This document shows, in pieces, positions 24,073 to 32,783 of a stretch of 64,000 nt of DNA. Made by a program: the position numbers and the translations under genes. This DNA is from Kitasatospora aureofaciens (GTDB lineage: Bacteria > Actinomycetota > Actinomycetes > Streptomycetales > Streptomycetaceae). The notes under the pieces are model-generated. The model saw nothing but the letters and a program-made list of their open reading frames with translations, had not been told where the DNA came from and did not search any database. Every line of letters begins with the position of its first letter. Positions within the stretch are counted from its first letter, which is position 1. The DNA is taken from contig NZ_JAHTKP010000005.1 of NCBI RefSeq assembly GCF_019192735.1, positions 62,001 to 126,000 of the forward strand, read 5' to 3'.

Positions 24073-25234
24073 CCTGTTCCATCCTCCCCTGACGGCGCCG
24101 GGCTGCCACCAGCTCCACGGCGTCGCGTTTCTCCTGGTCACTGGCGTGCGAGTAGCGGTCCTGGGATGCCGGGGACCGGTGCCCGGCCAGGTTCTGACGC
24201 ACGTCCCGCGGCACCTTCTTGCGCCGCCACCGGGTGATCGCCGTGTGCCGCAGCATGTGCGGCCTGGCCCTGAACCCGGCCCGCGTCGCCAGCCGCACAA
24301 ACAGTTCGTACGTGTTGTCGTACTTCATCGGCGAGCCCAGCGGAGCACGGAACAGGTTGACGAACACCATGTCGCAGTACTCGGCCTGCGGCACCGCGTC
24401 CCGCTCGTAGCGGTAGTCGGTGTACAGGCTGACCGTGTCCTCGTCCACCGGGATCCAGCGCGGGTCCACCGACTTGGCGAAGGCGTTGTTGCTGTTCACT
24501 CGGCGTTTGACGTGCACGTGCGGGCCTTTGACCTTGCAGCCCAGCAGCCGCGAGTCCGGCAGGAAGTGCATGTCCTCACGCCGCAGACCCAGCGCCTCGC
24601 CGATCCGCATCCCCGTCACGGCCAGCAGGCCCACCAGGAACCGGTCCCTGGCGTGCGTGGTCGCCGCGATGACCTGGTCGACCTCCTCGTCGGTCAGCCA
24701 CTCGTAGCCGGGCACCGCGACCTTGAACTTCAAGCGCCGGCCCTCGATCTGGAGGTTCTGGCCGTCCTCGCCCGGGTCGAACCCGGCCGGGGCGAAACGC
24801 AGGAACCGCGGCTCGACCAGCATCGTCACCACCGTGGCCGGGACGCCGAGCCCGGCCAGCGAGCACCACCGCAGGAAGTCGGTCATCGTGCCCGTGATCT
24901 GGTTCGCCGTGCTCTTCTCCCGGTAGCGCCGCTCGGCCCCCGGCCGGCTACTGCGCGGCGGCAACGGCTCTTCCACCAACCACCGTTGGAAAGCCAGCAG
25001 CTGAGCCAGCGTCGGCTCGGTCCACTCGACGCCGAACTCCTTGCACCACGACAGGTACAGGGCGACCCGGGGAGCGTACGTCTTGCCGGTGTTGAACTCC
25101 CGGCCCGCCAGGAACAAGCACGACTGCTCGTGCAGCTCGAAGAACTCATCGACTACCACCCACCGGACGCTCCCGTCGGCGGACACAGCACGCTCGGCCC
25201 GGTAGTGACGAGGCAGCACATCTGCTGTAACCAA
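24065..25234 (-). CDS. TnpA-like tyrosine recombinase
   Basis: 389 aa, close to Tn554 TnpA (361 aa). N-terminal SAM-like core-binding domain (about 40-160) and a catalytic domain with T-G-M-R-I-G-E-A-L-G-L-R (first Arg), H-M-L-R-H-T (His-x-x-Arg), A-G-H-R-S (third His) and Y-S-H (Tyr nucleophile). The start is a TTG at 25234 preceded by AAGG; no better start fits the N-terminus. It is the first gene of the recombination operon, reading inward from the right end of the element, with about 80 bp to the terminal repeat. Confidence 0.88.
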   Translation of the reverse strand: MVTADVLPRHYRAERAVSADGSVRWVVVDEFFELHEQSCLFLAGREFNTGKTYAPRVALYLSWCKEFGVEWTEPTLAQLLAFQRWLVEEPLPPRSSRPGAERRYREKSTANQITGTMTDFLRWCSLAGLGVPATVVTMLVEPRFLRFAPAGFDPGEDGQNLQIEGRRLKFKVAVPGYEWLTDEEVDQVIAATTHARDRFLVGLLAVTGMRIGEALGLRREDMHFLPDSRLLGCKVKGPHVHVKRRVNSNNAFAKSVDPRWIPVDEDTVSLYTDYRYERDAVPQAEYCDMVFVNLFRAPLGSPMKYDNTYELFVRLATRAGFRARPHMLRHTAITRWRRKKVPRDVRQNLAGHRSPASQDRYSHASDQEKRDAVELVAARRRQGRMEQGG

Positions 25235-25263
25235 CGTGCCTTAACACCCCCCAGATATCATGC

Positions 25264-25327
25264 AGGCAAGTTGAGATCTACCCTACTTGCCTCATGTGCC
25301 TTACGGCTTCTGGTCACCCAAGATAAC
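25264..25327 (-). repeat. Right end of the Tn554-like element
   Basis: Terminal GTTATCTTGGGT (minus strand, 25316-25327), the subterminal ACATGAGGCA (25288-25297, minus strand) and an internal inverted pair AGGCAAGT at 25264-25271 / ACTTGCCT at 25285-25292. At the junction, CCCAAG and CTTGGG flank ATAAC, a tyrosine-recombinase core-site shape. Confidence 0.65.
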
Positions 25328-25433
25328 CTTGGGCGCCTGCGCCCTCGCGGCTGGGCTCTACAAGATCGTGACCAGTGCGACCGTCACGGGGGCGCTGACC
25401 GATCTGCTGGAGCGGGCGCTCCATGCGACGTAG
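25328..25433 (+). pseudogene. 3' half of the interrupted DUF4244 pilin gene
   Basis: From the element boundary the frame reads T-L-G-A-C-A-L-A-A-G-L-Y-K-I-V-T-S-A-T-V and on to L-E-R-A-L-H-A-T before TAG at 25431-25433. This is the hydrophobic helix and C-terminus missing from the fragment at 12384-12554. No start codon in this frame lies between the element's last gene and this segment, so it should not be translated. It overlaps the tadE start by 11 bp, so the original operon was tightly packed. Confidence 0.88.
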
Positions 25434-25818
25434 ACGTGGCCGTCGGCGCGGTGACGCGGGGTTCGTCACGGCGGAGACGGCGGTGGCCCTGCCGGCGCTG
25501 GTGCTGCTCGCGACGCTGCTGATCTGGGGCGTGCTCGCGGCGGCGGCCCAGATCCGCTGTGTGGACGCGGCCCGGGTCGGTGCCCGGGCCGCCGCCCGCG
25601 GTGAGGTGGACGCCGCCGCGATCGCCGGCGCTGCGGCCCCGCCCGGGGCCCAGGTCCGGATCGCCCTGGCGTCCGACACGGTGCGGGTCACGGTGGAGGC
25701 GCCGTGCACGGGGCCGGGCAGGCTCGCCGGCCTGCTCTCGGTGCGGCTGAGCGCCGTCGCGGTGGCGGCACGGGAGGACACCCTCGTGGGAGGAGGAACG
25801 GGATCATGGCCGACCTGA
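25423..25818 (+). CDS. tadE: TadE-like pseudopilin
   Basis: 131 aa. A basic N-terminus (R-R-R-R-G-R-R-R-G-D-A-G-F-V-T-A-E-T-A-V-A) with the G-F-V-T-A-E-T-A pattern of pseudopilin processing sites is followed by a membrane helix (A-L-V-L-L-A-T-L-L-I-W-G-V-L) and a small extracytoplasmic domain. It belongs to the TadE family of the Tad pilus neighbourhood. Its ATG lies inside the end of the interrupted pilin gene. Because the element separates it from the upstream promoter, expression now would have to start within or after the element's right end. Confidence 0.82.
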   Translation: MRRRRGRRRGDAGFVTAETAVALPALVLLATLLIWGVLAAAAQIRCVDAARVGARAAARGEVDAAAIAGAAAPPGAQVRIALASDTVRVTVEAPCTGPGRLAGLLSVRLSAVAVAAREDTLVGGGTGSWPT

Positions 25819-26252
25819 TCCGGCGGCCGGTAGCGGCTCGGGCGCGGGCTGTGGCGGTCAGGGGGCGTGGGCCGGACGCCGGCTCGGCGACCGTCTGGCT
25901 GCTGGCCTTCGCGATGCTCGGTTGTTCGGTGTTCGCGTCGACGATGGCGGTCGGCGCGGTGGTCGCCGCCCGGCACCGGGCCGAGGCGGCGGCCGACCTC
26001 GCGGCTCTCGCGGCGGCGGACCGGCTGTTGCTGGACCCGGACGGCGGGTGCGGGTGGGCGGCGGGGATCGCCGGGGCGCAGGGCGCGGGTCTGGCGTTCT
26101 GCGCGGTGGACCCGGACGAGGACGCCGTGGAGGTCGTGGCCGAAGTGCCGGTCGGCGGACTGCCCGTACGCCTTCCGGTCGGTCCGGCGCGCGCCCGGGC
26201 CCGCGCCGGACCGGTCCGGGCGCCGGTCACGGCAACGGAGGAGGGCTCATGA
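25806..26252 (+). CDS. TadG/TadE-like secreted protein of the helicase/secretion neighbourhood
   Basis: 148 aa. G-S-A-T-V-W-L-L-A-F-A-M-L-G-C-S-V-F at residues 24-41 is the hydrophobic helix of Tad pseudopilin-like proteins, preceded by a basic stretch. The remainder is a small, two-Cys extracytoplasmic domain (C-G-W and F-C-A). It matches the second TadE-like protein that in actinomycetes lies beside the DUF1998 helicase. It overlaps tadE by 13 bp and the convergent helicase gene by 6 bp. Confidence 0.8.
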   Translation: MADLIRRPVAARARAVAVRGRGPDAGSATVWLLAFAMLGCSVFASTMAVGAVVAARHRAEAAADLAALAAADRLLLDPDGGCGWAAGIAGAQGAGLAFCAVDPDEDAVEVVAEVPVGGLPVRLPVGPARARARAGPVRAPVTATEEGS

Positions 26253-28604
26253 GTCCCCGTCAGCGGATTCGGCGGTCCCGTCCGCCGCCTCCGGAGCACC
26301 GGCCAGCAGGACGTCCAGGAGCCGGACGGCGGCGTCCTTGTCCAGCGGCTCGTTCCCGTTGCCGCACTTGGGCGACTGCACGCAGGACGGGCAGCCGCGC
26401 TCGCATTCGCAGGCGGCGATCGCCTCGCGGGTGGCCGTCAGCCACTGGATGGCCCGCTGGAAGCCGCGTTCGGCGAAGCCGGCCCCGCCCGGGTGGCCGT
26501 CGTAGACGAACACGGTGGGCAGCTCGGTGTCGGGGTGCAGCGGGACGGAGACGCCGCCGATGTCCCAGCGGTCGCAGGTGGCGAACAGCGGCAGCAGGCC
26601 GATCGAGGCGTGCTCGGCGGCGTGGGCGGCACCGGGCAGCTGGTCGAGCGGGAGGTCCGCGTCGAGGAGCTGGTCCTCGGTGACGGACCACCAGACCGCG
26701 CGGGTGCGCAGCGTACGGGGCGGCAGGTCGAGTTTGGTCTCGCCCATGATCTCGCCGGTCGAGATCCGCTTCCGGAGGTAGCCGACCACCTGGTTGACCA
26801 CCTCCACCGAACCGAAACTGAGCCGGCCCTCGCCCCAGCGGACGGTGATGTCGGTGTCGAGCACGGAGATGGAGGTGATGTCGCGGGCGGCCGTGGTGTA
26901 CGGCGGGTCGGCCGGTTCGACCAGGGCGACCGAGTTCTCCAGGTCGAGCTCCCGGACCAGGAAGCTGCGTCCCTGGTGGATGTGGACGGCTCCGGTGTGG
27001 ACGGTGGTGTGGGCGGCGGAGGCGTCCACCGTGCCGAGCAGGCGGCCGGTGTCTGCCTCGACGATCTGTACCGGGCTGCCGCCACTGCCGCGCAGGTCGA
27101 CGGCGTCGGCCGCGCGTTCGCGACGGGTCCAGTACCAGGAGCCGTCGCTGCGGCGGCGCAGCAGGCCGCGGCGTTCCAGGACGGGCAGCAGCGGTTCGGC
27201 GGAGGGTCCGAACAGCTCCAGGTCGGTGTCGGTGAGCGGGAGTTCGGCGGCAGCGGCGCACAGGTGCGGGGCGAGCACATGCGGGTTGTCGGGGTCGAGC
27301 ACGGTGGCCTCGACGGGCGCCGCGAACAGCGCCTCCGGGTGGTGCACCAGGTAGGTGTCCAGCGGGTCGTCCCGGGCGATCAGGACGGCCAGCGCGCCCT
27401 GGGCCTCGCGCCCGGCCCGGCCCGCCTGCTGCCAGAGCGAGGCCCGGGTGCCGGGGTAGCCGGCCATCAGGACGGCGTCGAGTCCGGAGACGTCGACGCC
27501 GAGTTCGAGAGCGGAGGTGGAGGCGAGTCCGAGCAGTCGGCCGCTTTGCAGGGCGCTTTCCAGGGCCCGGCGTTCGTCGGCGAGGTAGCCGCCGCGATAG
27601 GCGGCCACCCGGTCGGCGAGCGGTCGGCCGAGTTGGTCCTGAGCCTGGAGGGCGACGAGTTCGGCGGCGCGGCGGGAGCGGACGAAGACGACGGTGCGGG
27701 TCTGCTGCTCGACCAGGTCGGTCAGCAGGTGCGCCGCCTCGGCGGTGGCGGTCCGCCGGACGGGCGCGCCGTGCTCGCCGACGTTCTCGGTCAGCGGCGG
27801 TTCCCAGAGGCCGAAGACCATCGGCCCGCGCGGCGAGGCGTCGTCGGTGACGGCCACGGCGGGCAGACCGGTCAGACGGCGGGCGGTGGCGGCCGGGTCG
27901 GCGGTGGTGGCGGAGGCGAGCAGGAAGGTGGGTGACGAACCGTAGCGGGCGCAGACGCGGCGCAGTCGGCGCAGCACCTGGGCGACGTGCGAGCCGAACA
28001 CGCCCCGGTAGCTGTGGCACTCGTCGACGACCACATAGCGCAGCACCTTCAGGAAGGAGGCCCAGCGGGCGTGCGCGGGCAGGATGCCGCGGTGCAGCAT
28101 GTCCGGGTTGGTGAGCACGTACGAGGCGTACTGGCGGACCCACTCGCGCTCCTCGGGCGGGGTGTCGCCGTCGTAGAGGGCGGCCCGGACCCGGGGCGGG
28201 GCGAGTTCGGCGGCCCGGCGGCGCTGGTCGGCGGCGAGGGCCTTGGTCGGGGCGAGGTAGAGCGCGGTGGCGCCGCGGCCGTTGCGGGCCTCGGTGCCGT
28301 CCAGCAGATCGCTCAGGACCGGGGCCAGGTAGCCGAGCGACTTGCCCGAGGCGGTGCCTGTGGCGATCACCACAGTCTGGCCGGTTTTGGCCAGGTTCAT
28401 GGCTTCCGCCTGGTGCGCCCAGGGCTGTTCCACGCCGACGGTCAGCGCGGCGGCCACGATCTCCGGCCGGATCGAGTCCGGCCATGGCGCATAACGCGCA
28501 GGTCGGGCGGGAAGGTGCTCCGTATGGGTGAGCCGGTCGGACCGCCCCCGGGTGGTGGACAGGGTCGCAAGCAGTGCCTCGGGCAGGCTGTGTCGGGGCG
28601 GCAT
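26247..28604 (-). CDS. DEAD/DEAH-type superfamily 2 helicase with DUF1998 domain (Hrq1/MrfA-like)
   Basis: 785 aa. Helicase motifs: Q-motif region W-A-H-Q-A-E-A, motif [10 protein letters not shown], motif II D-E-C-H, motif III S-A-T, motif V near S-A-L-E-L-G-V-D, motif [10 protein letters not shown]. The C-terminal DUF1998 domain carries a four-Cys cluster [10 protein letters not shown]. This is the 'helicase/secretion neighbourhood' helicase related to Hrq1 and to Bacillus MrfA, which is implicated in repair of mitomycin lesions. The ATG at 28604 is chosen because longer in-frame extensions run antisense into bldG; GTG 28622 is an alternative. It diverges from bldG, with a 223-bp shared promoter region. 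Confidence 0.9.
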   Translation of the reverse strand: MPPRHSLPEALLATLSTTRGRSDRLTHTEHLPARPARYAPWPDSIRPEIVAAALTVGVEQPWAHQAEAMNLAKTGQTVVIATGTASGKSLGYLAPVLSDLLDGTEARNGRGATALYLAPTKALAADQRRRAAELAPPRVRAALYDGDTPPEEREWVRQYASYVLTNPDMLHRGILPAHARWASFLKVLRYVVVDECHSYRGVFGSHVAQVLRRLRRVCARYGSSPTFLLASATTADPAATARRLTGLPAVAVTDDASPRGPMVFGLWEPPLTENVGEHGAPVRRTATAEAAHLLTDLVEQQTRTVVFVRSRRAAELVALQAQDQLGRPLADRVAAYRGGYLADERRALESALQSGRLLGLASTSALELGVDVSGLDAVLMAGYPGTRASLWQQAGRAGREAQGALAVLIARDDPLDTYLVHHPEALFAAPVEATVLDPDNPHVLAPHLCAAAAELPLTDTDLELFGPSAEPLLPVLERRGLLRRRSDGSWYWTRRERAADAVDLRGSGGSPVQIVEADTGRLLGTVDASAAHTTVHTGAVHIHQGRSFLVRELDLENSVALVEPADPPYTTAARDITSISVLDTDITVRWGEGRLSFGSVEVVNQVVGYLRKRISTGEIMGETKLDLPPRTLRTRAVWWSVTEDQLLDADLPLDQLPGAAHAAEHASIGLLPLFATCDRWDIGGVSVPLHPDTELPTVFVYDGHPGGAGFAERGFQRAIQWLTATREAIAACECERGCPSCVQSPKCGNGNEPLDKDAAVRLLDVLLAGAPEAADGTAESADGDS

Positions 28605-28827
28605 GGGGACCCAGTGTGTCACCGGCGTGACGGAGAATCGTCGTAAGCCATCGTGCGGGCATGGTCGCAGGTGGTTGAATGTGGCCGTGACGGCCGTATG
28701 GCCGTGGGTCGCAGCGCCGAGGCTTGCCACGCGTTGGCTGGGCGCGCCCAGGGCTCGCGACCATGCGGTGGCGGCCGTCCGGCCGAGGAACGCACATGAC
28801 GTAGCAAGGCAAGGTGCTGGAGGTTCC

Positions 28828-29169
28828 GTGGACCTGTCCCTGTCGACCCGTTCAGTCGGCGATCGTACGGTCGTCGAGGTTGGCGGCGAGATCGATGTGT
28901 ACACCGCCCCGAAGCTGCGGGAGCAGCTGGTCGAGCTCGTCAACGACGGCAAGTACCACCTCGTCGTCGACATGGAGGGTGTGGACTTCCTCGACTCGAC
29001 CGGCCTGGGTGTGCTGGTGGGCGGTCTGAAGCGAGTGCGCGCTCACGAGGGCTCGCTGCGCCTCGTCTGCAACCAGGAGCGCATCCTGAAGATCTTCCGC
29101 ATCACCGGCCTGACCAAGGTCTTCCCGATCCACACGTCGGTGGACGACGCGGTCAGCGCGACCGACTGA
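28828..29169 (+). CDS. bldG: BldG anti-anti-sigma factor
   Basis: 113 aa, a single STAS domain almost identical to Streptomyces coelicolor BldG from memory: M-D-L-S-L-S-T-R, then [16 protein letters not shown] and [16 protein letters not shown], where the Ser of D-S-T-G-L-G is the phosphorylated residue. BldG is needed for aerial hyphae and antibiotic production and acts by partner switching with anti-sigma factors. GTG start at 28828 with CTGGAGG upstream. The anti-sigma gene lies 158 bp downstream with a hairpin between them. Confidence 0.97.
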   Translation: MDLSLSTRSVGDRTVVEVGGEIDVYTAPKLREQLVELVNDGKYHLVVDMEGVDFLDSTGLGVLVGGLKRVRAHEGSLRLVCNQERILKIFRITGLTKVFPIHTSVDDAVSATD

Positions 29170-29235
29170 CGCGGCCGGGCCGGTCCCCGTGGCCGGCCCG
29201 CCCGAATCACGCGTCCGGGGGTGCCGGGGCCGATC

Positions 29236-29264
29236 GCCCCGGTGCTGCCCGGCCGCACCGGGGC
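29236..29264 (+). terminator. Hairpin between bldG and the anti-sigma gene
   Basis: GCCCCGGTGC at 29236-29245 pairs perfectly with GCACCGGGGC at 29255-29264, loop 9 bases, no T-run. In S. coelicolor bldG is reported to give both monocistronic and bicistronic transcripts; a partial terminator here would fit that. Confidence 0.55.
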
Positions 29265-29327
29265 CGGCGCAGCCGGCCCGCAGGGGCCGCACCTTCGGCC
29301 CCGGTCGGAGCACCCCTAGGGGGAGAG

Positions 29328-29747
29328 ATGGCAACCGTCGAACTTCGATTCAGCGCGCTTCCCGAGCACGTGCGGACGGCCCGGCTGGTCGCCGCGGCAG
29401 TCGCCAGACGAGCCGGGGTCGACGAGTCGGTGCTCGACGAGGTGCGACTCGCGGTGGGCGAGGCGTGTTCCCGCGCGGTCGGCCTGCACCAGCGCGGTGG
29501 CATCGGCGGTGCGGTCCGGGTCGCGCTGACCGACCAGGAGAAGCGTTTCCTCATCGAGGTCGAGGACGAGGCCGGTCCGGCCGCCGTCCCGGCCTCCGGA
29601 GCGGCCGCGGGCGCCGACCCGGACGAGGACACCCTGGGCCTCGCCGTGATCACCGGTCTGGTCGAGGACCTGGAGGTCACCAACGGCGCGGGCGGCGGGC
29701 TGATCCGGATGAGCTGGCCGGTTTCGGCCGACGCCGTCGCGGTCTGA
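29328..29747 (+). CDS. Anti-sigma factor of the RsbW family, BldG partner
   Basis: 139 aa HATPase domain: N-terminal V-E-L-R-F-S-A-L-P-E-H-V-R-T-A-R-L-V, N box D-E-V-R-L-A-V-G-E-A-C-S-R-A-V at residues 38-52 where the usual Asn is Ser/Arg, G1-like V-E-D-E-A-G-P near 81, and G-L-A-V-I-T-G-L-V near 103. It corresponds to the gene next to bldG in S. coelicolor (SCO3548), whose product interacts with BldG. The weakened N box means ATP binding may be reduced. GGGGGAGAG precedes the ATG. Confidence 0.9.
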   Translation: MATVELRFSALPEHVRTARLVAAAVARRAGVDESVLDEVRLAVGEACSRAVGLHQRGGIGGAVRVALTDQEKRFLIEVEDEAGPAAVPASGAAAGADPDEDTLGLAVITGLVEDLEVTNGAGGGLIRMSWPVSADAVAV

Positions 29748-29894
29748 AGTCCCGCGCGCAACAGTGCCCGGCGTCCGCTCGTCCGGCGTCCATTCCCCGG
29801 GATCCCGTTGACAAATTGTTGAGGCTGGCGGTTCGCTGCTTCCGGCACGACCGGGTCCGATCGCTGATCGGACCTGTCGCGGAAGAGGACAACC

Positions 29895-30263
29895 ATGCGG
29901 ATACGCATTCTTTGGCCGGCCGGGCAGGCGACCGCCACCCTGCGGACCACGCCCACTGCCGAGGCGCTCTGGGCCGAGCTGCCGATCAGTTCGTCGGCCA
30001 GCACCTGGGGCGAGGAGGTCTACTTCGGGACGCCGGTCAGCGTGCCACGCGAGGTCGACGCCGAGCAGGTCGTCGAGCCGGGCACGGTCGCGTTCTGGAC
30101 GGACGGCGACAGCCTCGCGCTGCCGTACGGGCCGACGCCGATCTCGCGCGGTGACGAATGCCGGCTGGCCAGCCCCTGCAACATCCTCGGCGCGCTGGAC
30201 GGCGACGCCCAGGTGCTGCGGACGGTCCGGTCGGGCGATCCGATCCGGGTCGAACGGGCCTGA
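29895..30263 (+). CDS. Cyclophilin-like fold protein
   Basis: 122 aa. It matches the small cyclophilin-like domain of bacteria and archaea (M-R-I-R-I-L-W-P, T-W-G-E-E-V-Y-F, V-E-P-G-T-V-A-F-W, L-P-Y-G-P-T-P-I). The beta-barrel is like cyclophilin but the isomerase residues are not conserved in this family, so activity is unlikely. No signal peptide. A GGAAGAGG ribosome site precedes the ATG. No functional link with neighbours can be read from the sequence. Confidence 0.82.
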   Translation: MRIRILWPAGQATATLRTTPTAEALWAELPISSSASTWGEEVYFGTPVSVPREVDAEQVVEPGTVAFWTDGDSLALPYGPTPISRGDECRLASPCNILGALDGDAQVLRTVRSGDPIRVERA

Positions 30264-30351
30264 GCCGGTCCGAGCGGGCGGGAACCGGGGCCGGGGACCC
30301 GGCCGTGTAGGTTCGACGACCGAAGACGACCGAACCGAAAGGCTTCTCCCG

Positions 30352-31116
30352 GTGAACAAGCGACTGCTGGCCGTACCCGCTCTCGGCGTGCTGCTCGCGT
30401 TCGGCGCCGTCGGCTGCGGCGACGACAACAGCAAGCAGCTGGAGTCCTGGGCGTCGAACGTCTGCGGCTCGGCCAAGGACCCGATCGCCCAGGCACAGAC
30501 GGCGCTCGCCGACACCGGCCAGGTGAAGACCGGCGAGGCCCCGGCCGACCTGCAGAAGCGGCTCTCCACCGACATCGGGCGGCTGGCCAAGACCAACCAG
30601 GACATCGCACAGGCCATCGACGCGGCCGGGGCACCCAAGGTGACCGACGGCGCCAACCTGCAGAAGGACACCGTCGCCGAGCTGAACAAGGCGGCCGACG
30701 GCTACCTGGACGTCCAGAAGAAGCTGGACGCGCTGCCCAACACCGACCAGGCGAAGTTCGCCGACGGGCTGCGCAGCGTCGCCGACCAGGTGCAGCAGCT
30801 GGCGTCGCTGTCCACCCAGGCGCAGGCCAAGCTCCAGCGCGGTGAACTCGGCGCGGCCATGGCCAAGCAGGACGGCTGCAAGCCCGGCGCGTCCACCGCC
30901 CCGAGCGGCGGAGCGAGCGCCGGGACGAGTGGCAGCGCGACCGGCACCCCGGCGCCCGGCGCGACCGGCACCCCGACCGGTGCTCCGAGTGGCACCCCGT
31001 CCGCCGGTGCGACTGGCACCCCCGGCGGCACCCCCGCCCCGTCCGTGACGGGCAGCGGCAGCCCGGCGGCCACCCCGTCCGCCGCGCCGTCCACGCCCGC
31101 GCCCAGCGCGAGCTGA
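30352..31116 (+). CDS. Small lipoprotein with Thr/Pro/Gly-rich tail
   Basis: 254 aa from a GTG preceded by GAAAGG. The N-terminus is a lipoprotein signal: M-N-K-R then a hydrophobic stretch and the lipobox G-A-V-G-C-G at residues 18-23, Cys 22 or so being acylated. Residues 30-170 are helical and Lys/Gln/Asp-rich (Q-T-A-L-A-D-T-G-Q-V, D-G-L-R-S-V-A-D-Q-V-Q-Q-L) and probably form a helical bundle outside the membrane. The tail from about 180 is built of repeated S-G-x-T-x-T-P/A-P-G-A-T-G units, flexible and wall-spanning in style. Function unknown. Confidence 0.85.
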   Translation: MNKRLLAVPALGVLLAFGAVGCGDDNSKQLESWASNVCGSAKDPIAQAQTALADTGQVKTGEAPADLQKRLSTDIGRLAKTNQDIAQAIDAAGAPKVTDGANLQKDTVAELNKAADGYLDVQKKLDALPNTDQAKFADGLRSVADQVQQLASLSTQAQAKLQRGELGAAMAKQDGCKPGASTAPSGGASAGTSGSATGTPAPGATGTPTGAPSGTPSAGATGTPGGTPAPSVTGSGSPAATPSAAPSTPAPSAS

Positions 31117-31250
31117 GCGGGCGCACGCCTCGCGGCACTCGCCGCACTCGTCGCACTCACCCACCCGTCACACCCCTCACACCCGTCAGACCCGCCGCGC
31201 CCGGCCCGGACGCGGCGGGTCCGCACCCCGCCCCGGGGGACAATGGCGGG

Positions 31251-32783
31251 GTGATCAGTAGCCCCGTTCTCGACCCCACCCGCCTCGCCAAGCTGCGCGA
31301 GGCGCTGCTCGCCGCCTCGTTCACCGCCGACGGCTGTCTCGACCTGCTCGGGCCCACCGGCTACGCGGCACTGGCCCGCAGCGAGGCGGTCCCGGCGCTG
31401 CGCGCGACCCGCGGCGGCAGCCCGCTGGAGACGCTGGTCAGGCTGTTCCTGCTCCAGCAGCCGGTGCCGTACAAGGCAGCGGCCGCCGCGCTGCCGGTCG
31501 AGGACTGCCTGGCCGACGGCTGGCTGCGCCCGGACGGCGATCTGGTGCGCGCCACCGTGGACGTCCGCCCGTACGCCAACGAGGTCTCCGGAATGCCCAG
31601 TTCGGACGCCTGGGTGGTCTCTGACCTGGGCTGCGCGGTGGGCGGCGCGGGCGGCATCGGCTCCGGCGAGACCGCCCACGGCGTGGCCCGCAAGGACCTG
31701 GTGCTCGGCGTCGGCGGCGCGTCCACGACGCTGGCCAACATCACCGTGCGCCGCCCGGTCCGGGCCGCGCTGGACCTCGGCTCGGGCTCCGGCGTGCAGG
31801 CACTGCACGCGGCCCGGCACGCCCAGCGGGTCACCGCCACCGACCTCAATCCCCGCGCGCTGCGCTTCTCCGAGCTGACCCTGGCGCTGTCCGGCTTCGA
31901 CAACACCGAGGCCCTCACCGGCAGCCTCTTCGAGCCGGTCGGGGAGCGGAAGTTCGACCTGATCGTCTCCAACCCGCCGTTCGTCATCTCGCCGGCCGGC
32001 CGGTTCACCTACCGCGACGGCGGCATGGCGGGCGACGACCTGTGCCGCAGCTTGGTCCGCTCGGCCGCTGCCCACCTGGAGCCGGGCGGCTACTGCCAGT
32101 TGCTGGCCAACTGGCAGCACGTCAAGGGCGAGGACTGGCACGAGCGGCTGACCGGCTGGGTCGCCGGCACCGGGCTGGACGCCTGGATCGTCCAGCGCGA
32201 GGTCCAGGACGTCGCCCAGTACGCCGAGTTGTGGCTGCGCGACGGCGGCGACCACCGCGGCCCGGGCGGCGATTACCAGGCCCGGTACGGCGAGTGGCTG
32301 GACGCCTTCGAGGCGGGCCGGGTCGAGGGCATCGGCATGGGCTGGATCACCCTGCGGGCGAGCGGCGCCGAGCGCCCGACGGTCCGGGTGGAGGAGTGGC
32401 CGCACCCGGTGGAGCAGCCGCTCGGCCCGCACATCGAGGAGTGGTTCGACCGTCAGGACTTCCTGCGCTCGCACGACGACGCGGGCCTGCTCGCGGCCCG
32501 GTACGTGCTGGCCGACGAGGTGGTCCAGGAGCAGGTCGGCGCGCCGGGGGCGGAGGACCCGGAGCACGTGATCCTGCGTCACAACCGCGGCATGCGGCGC
32601 GCCACCAAGGTGGACACGGTGGGCGCCGGCTTCGTCGGGGTCTGCGACGGGACGCTGTCGGCGGGCGAGATCGTGGACGCCATCGCGCAGTTGCTCGGCG
32701 AGGACCGGGTGGTGCTGCGGGACCGGGTGCCGGAGTCGCTGCGGCTGCTGACCGAGCAGGGCTTCATCCGTCCGGTCGGCTGA
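31251..32783 (+). CDS. Class I SAM-dependent methyltransferase (HemK/RsmC-like)
   Basis: 510 aa from GTG 31251. The N-terminal third is a helical domain of unknown role. The methyltransferase core starts near residue 165: motif I L-D-L-G-S-G-S-G-V-Q, acidic motif T-A-T-D-L-N-P-R-A-L, and motif IV N-P-P-F-V near residue 242, the signature of N-methyltransferases acting on Gln, Asn or a nucleobase. About 200 residues follow, ending in a winged-helix-like region (D-A-I-A-Q-L-L-G-E-D). The N-P-P-F motif suggests a glutamine or rRNA guanine target; which cannot be settled here. Confidence 0.87.
   Translation: MISSPVLDPTRLAKLREALLAASFTADGCLDLLGPTGYAALARSEAVPALRATRGGSPLETLVRLFLLQQPVPYKAAAAALPVEDCLADGWLRPDGDLVRATVDVRPYANEVSGMPSSDAWVVSDLGCAVGGAGGIGSGETAHGVARKDLVLGVGGASTTLANITVRRPVRAALDLGSGSGVQALHAARHAQRVTATDLNPRALRFSELTLALSGFDNTEALTGSLFEPVGERKFDLIVSNPPFVISPAGRFTYRDGGMAGDDLCRSLVRSAAAHLEPGGYCQLLANWQHVKGEDWHERLTGWVAGTGLDAWIVQREVQDVAQYAELWLRDGGDHRGPGGDYQARYGEWLDAFEAGRVEGIGMGWITLRASGAERPTVRVEEWPHPVEQPLGPHIEEWFDRQDFLRSHDDAGLLAARYVLADEVVQEQVGAPGAEDPEHVILRHNRGMRRATKVDTVGAGFVGVCDGTLSAGEIVDAIAQLLGEDRVVLRDRVPESLRLLTEQGFIRPVG

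Larger units (their letters stand above)
12555..25327. mobile_element. Tn554-like integrated element carrying a HemB-like/HemC module
   Basis: About 12.77 kb inserted in the pilin gene of the tad operon. Boundaries come from the split gene and from matching ends: GTTATCTGGGGT at 12555-12566 and, inverted, GTTATCTTGGGT at 25316-25327 (11 of 12 identical). Subterminal inverted copies of ACATGAGGCA lie at 12611-12620 and 25288-25297. At the right end three co-oriented overlapping genes (24065-25234, 21550-24072, 20981-21553) encode two tyrosine recombinases and a coiled-coil protein, the organisation of Tn554 tnpA-tnpB-tnpC. Cargo spans 12.67-20.94 kb. No target duplication is evident, as known for Tn554. 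It appears intact. Confidence 0.85.

Noticed and set aside
26247..28973. 908-codon frame for the helicase including bldG antisense
   Set aside because: The part beyond 28604 is the complement of bldG and lacks helicase similarity.
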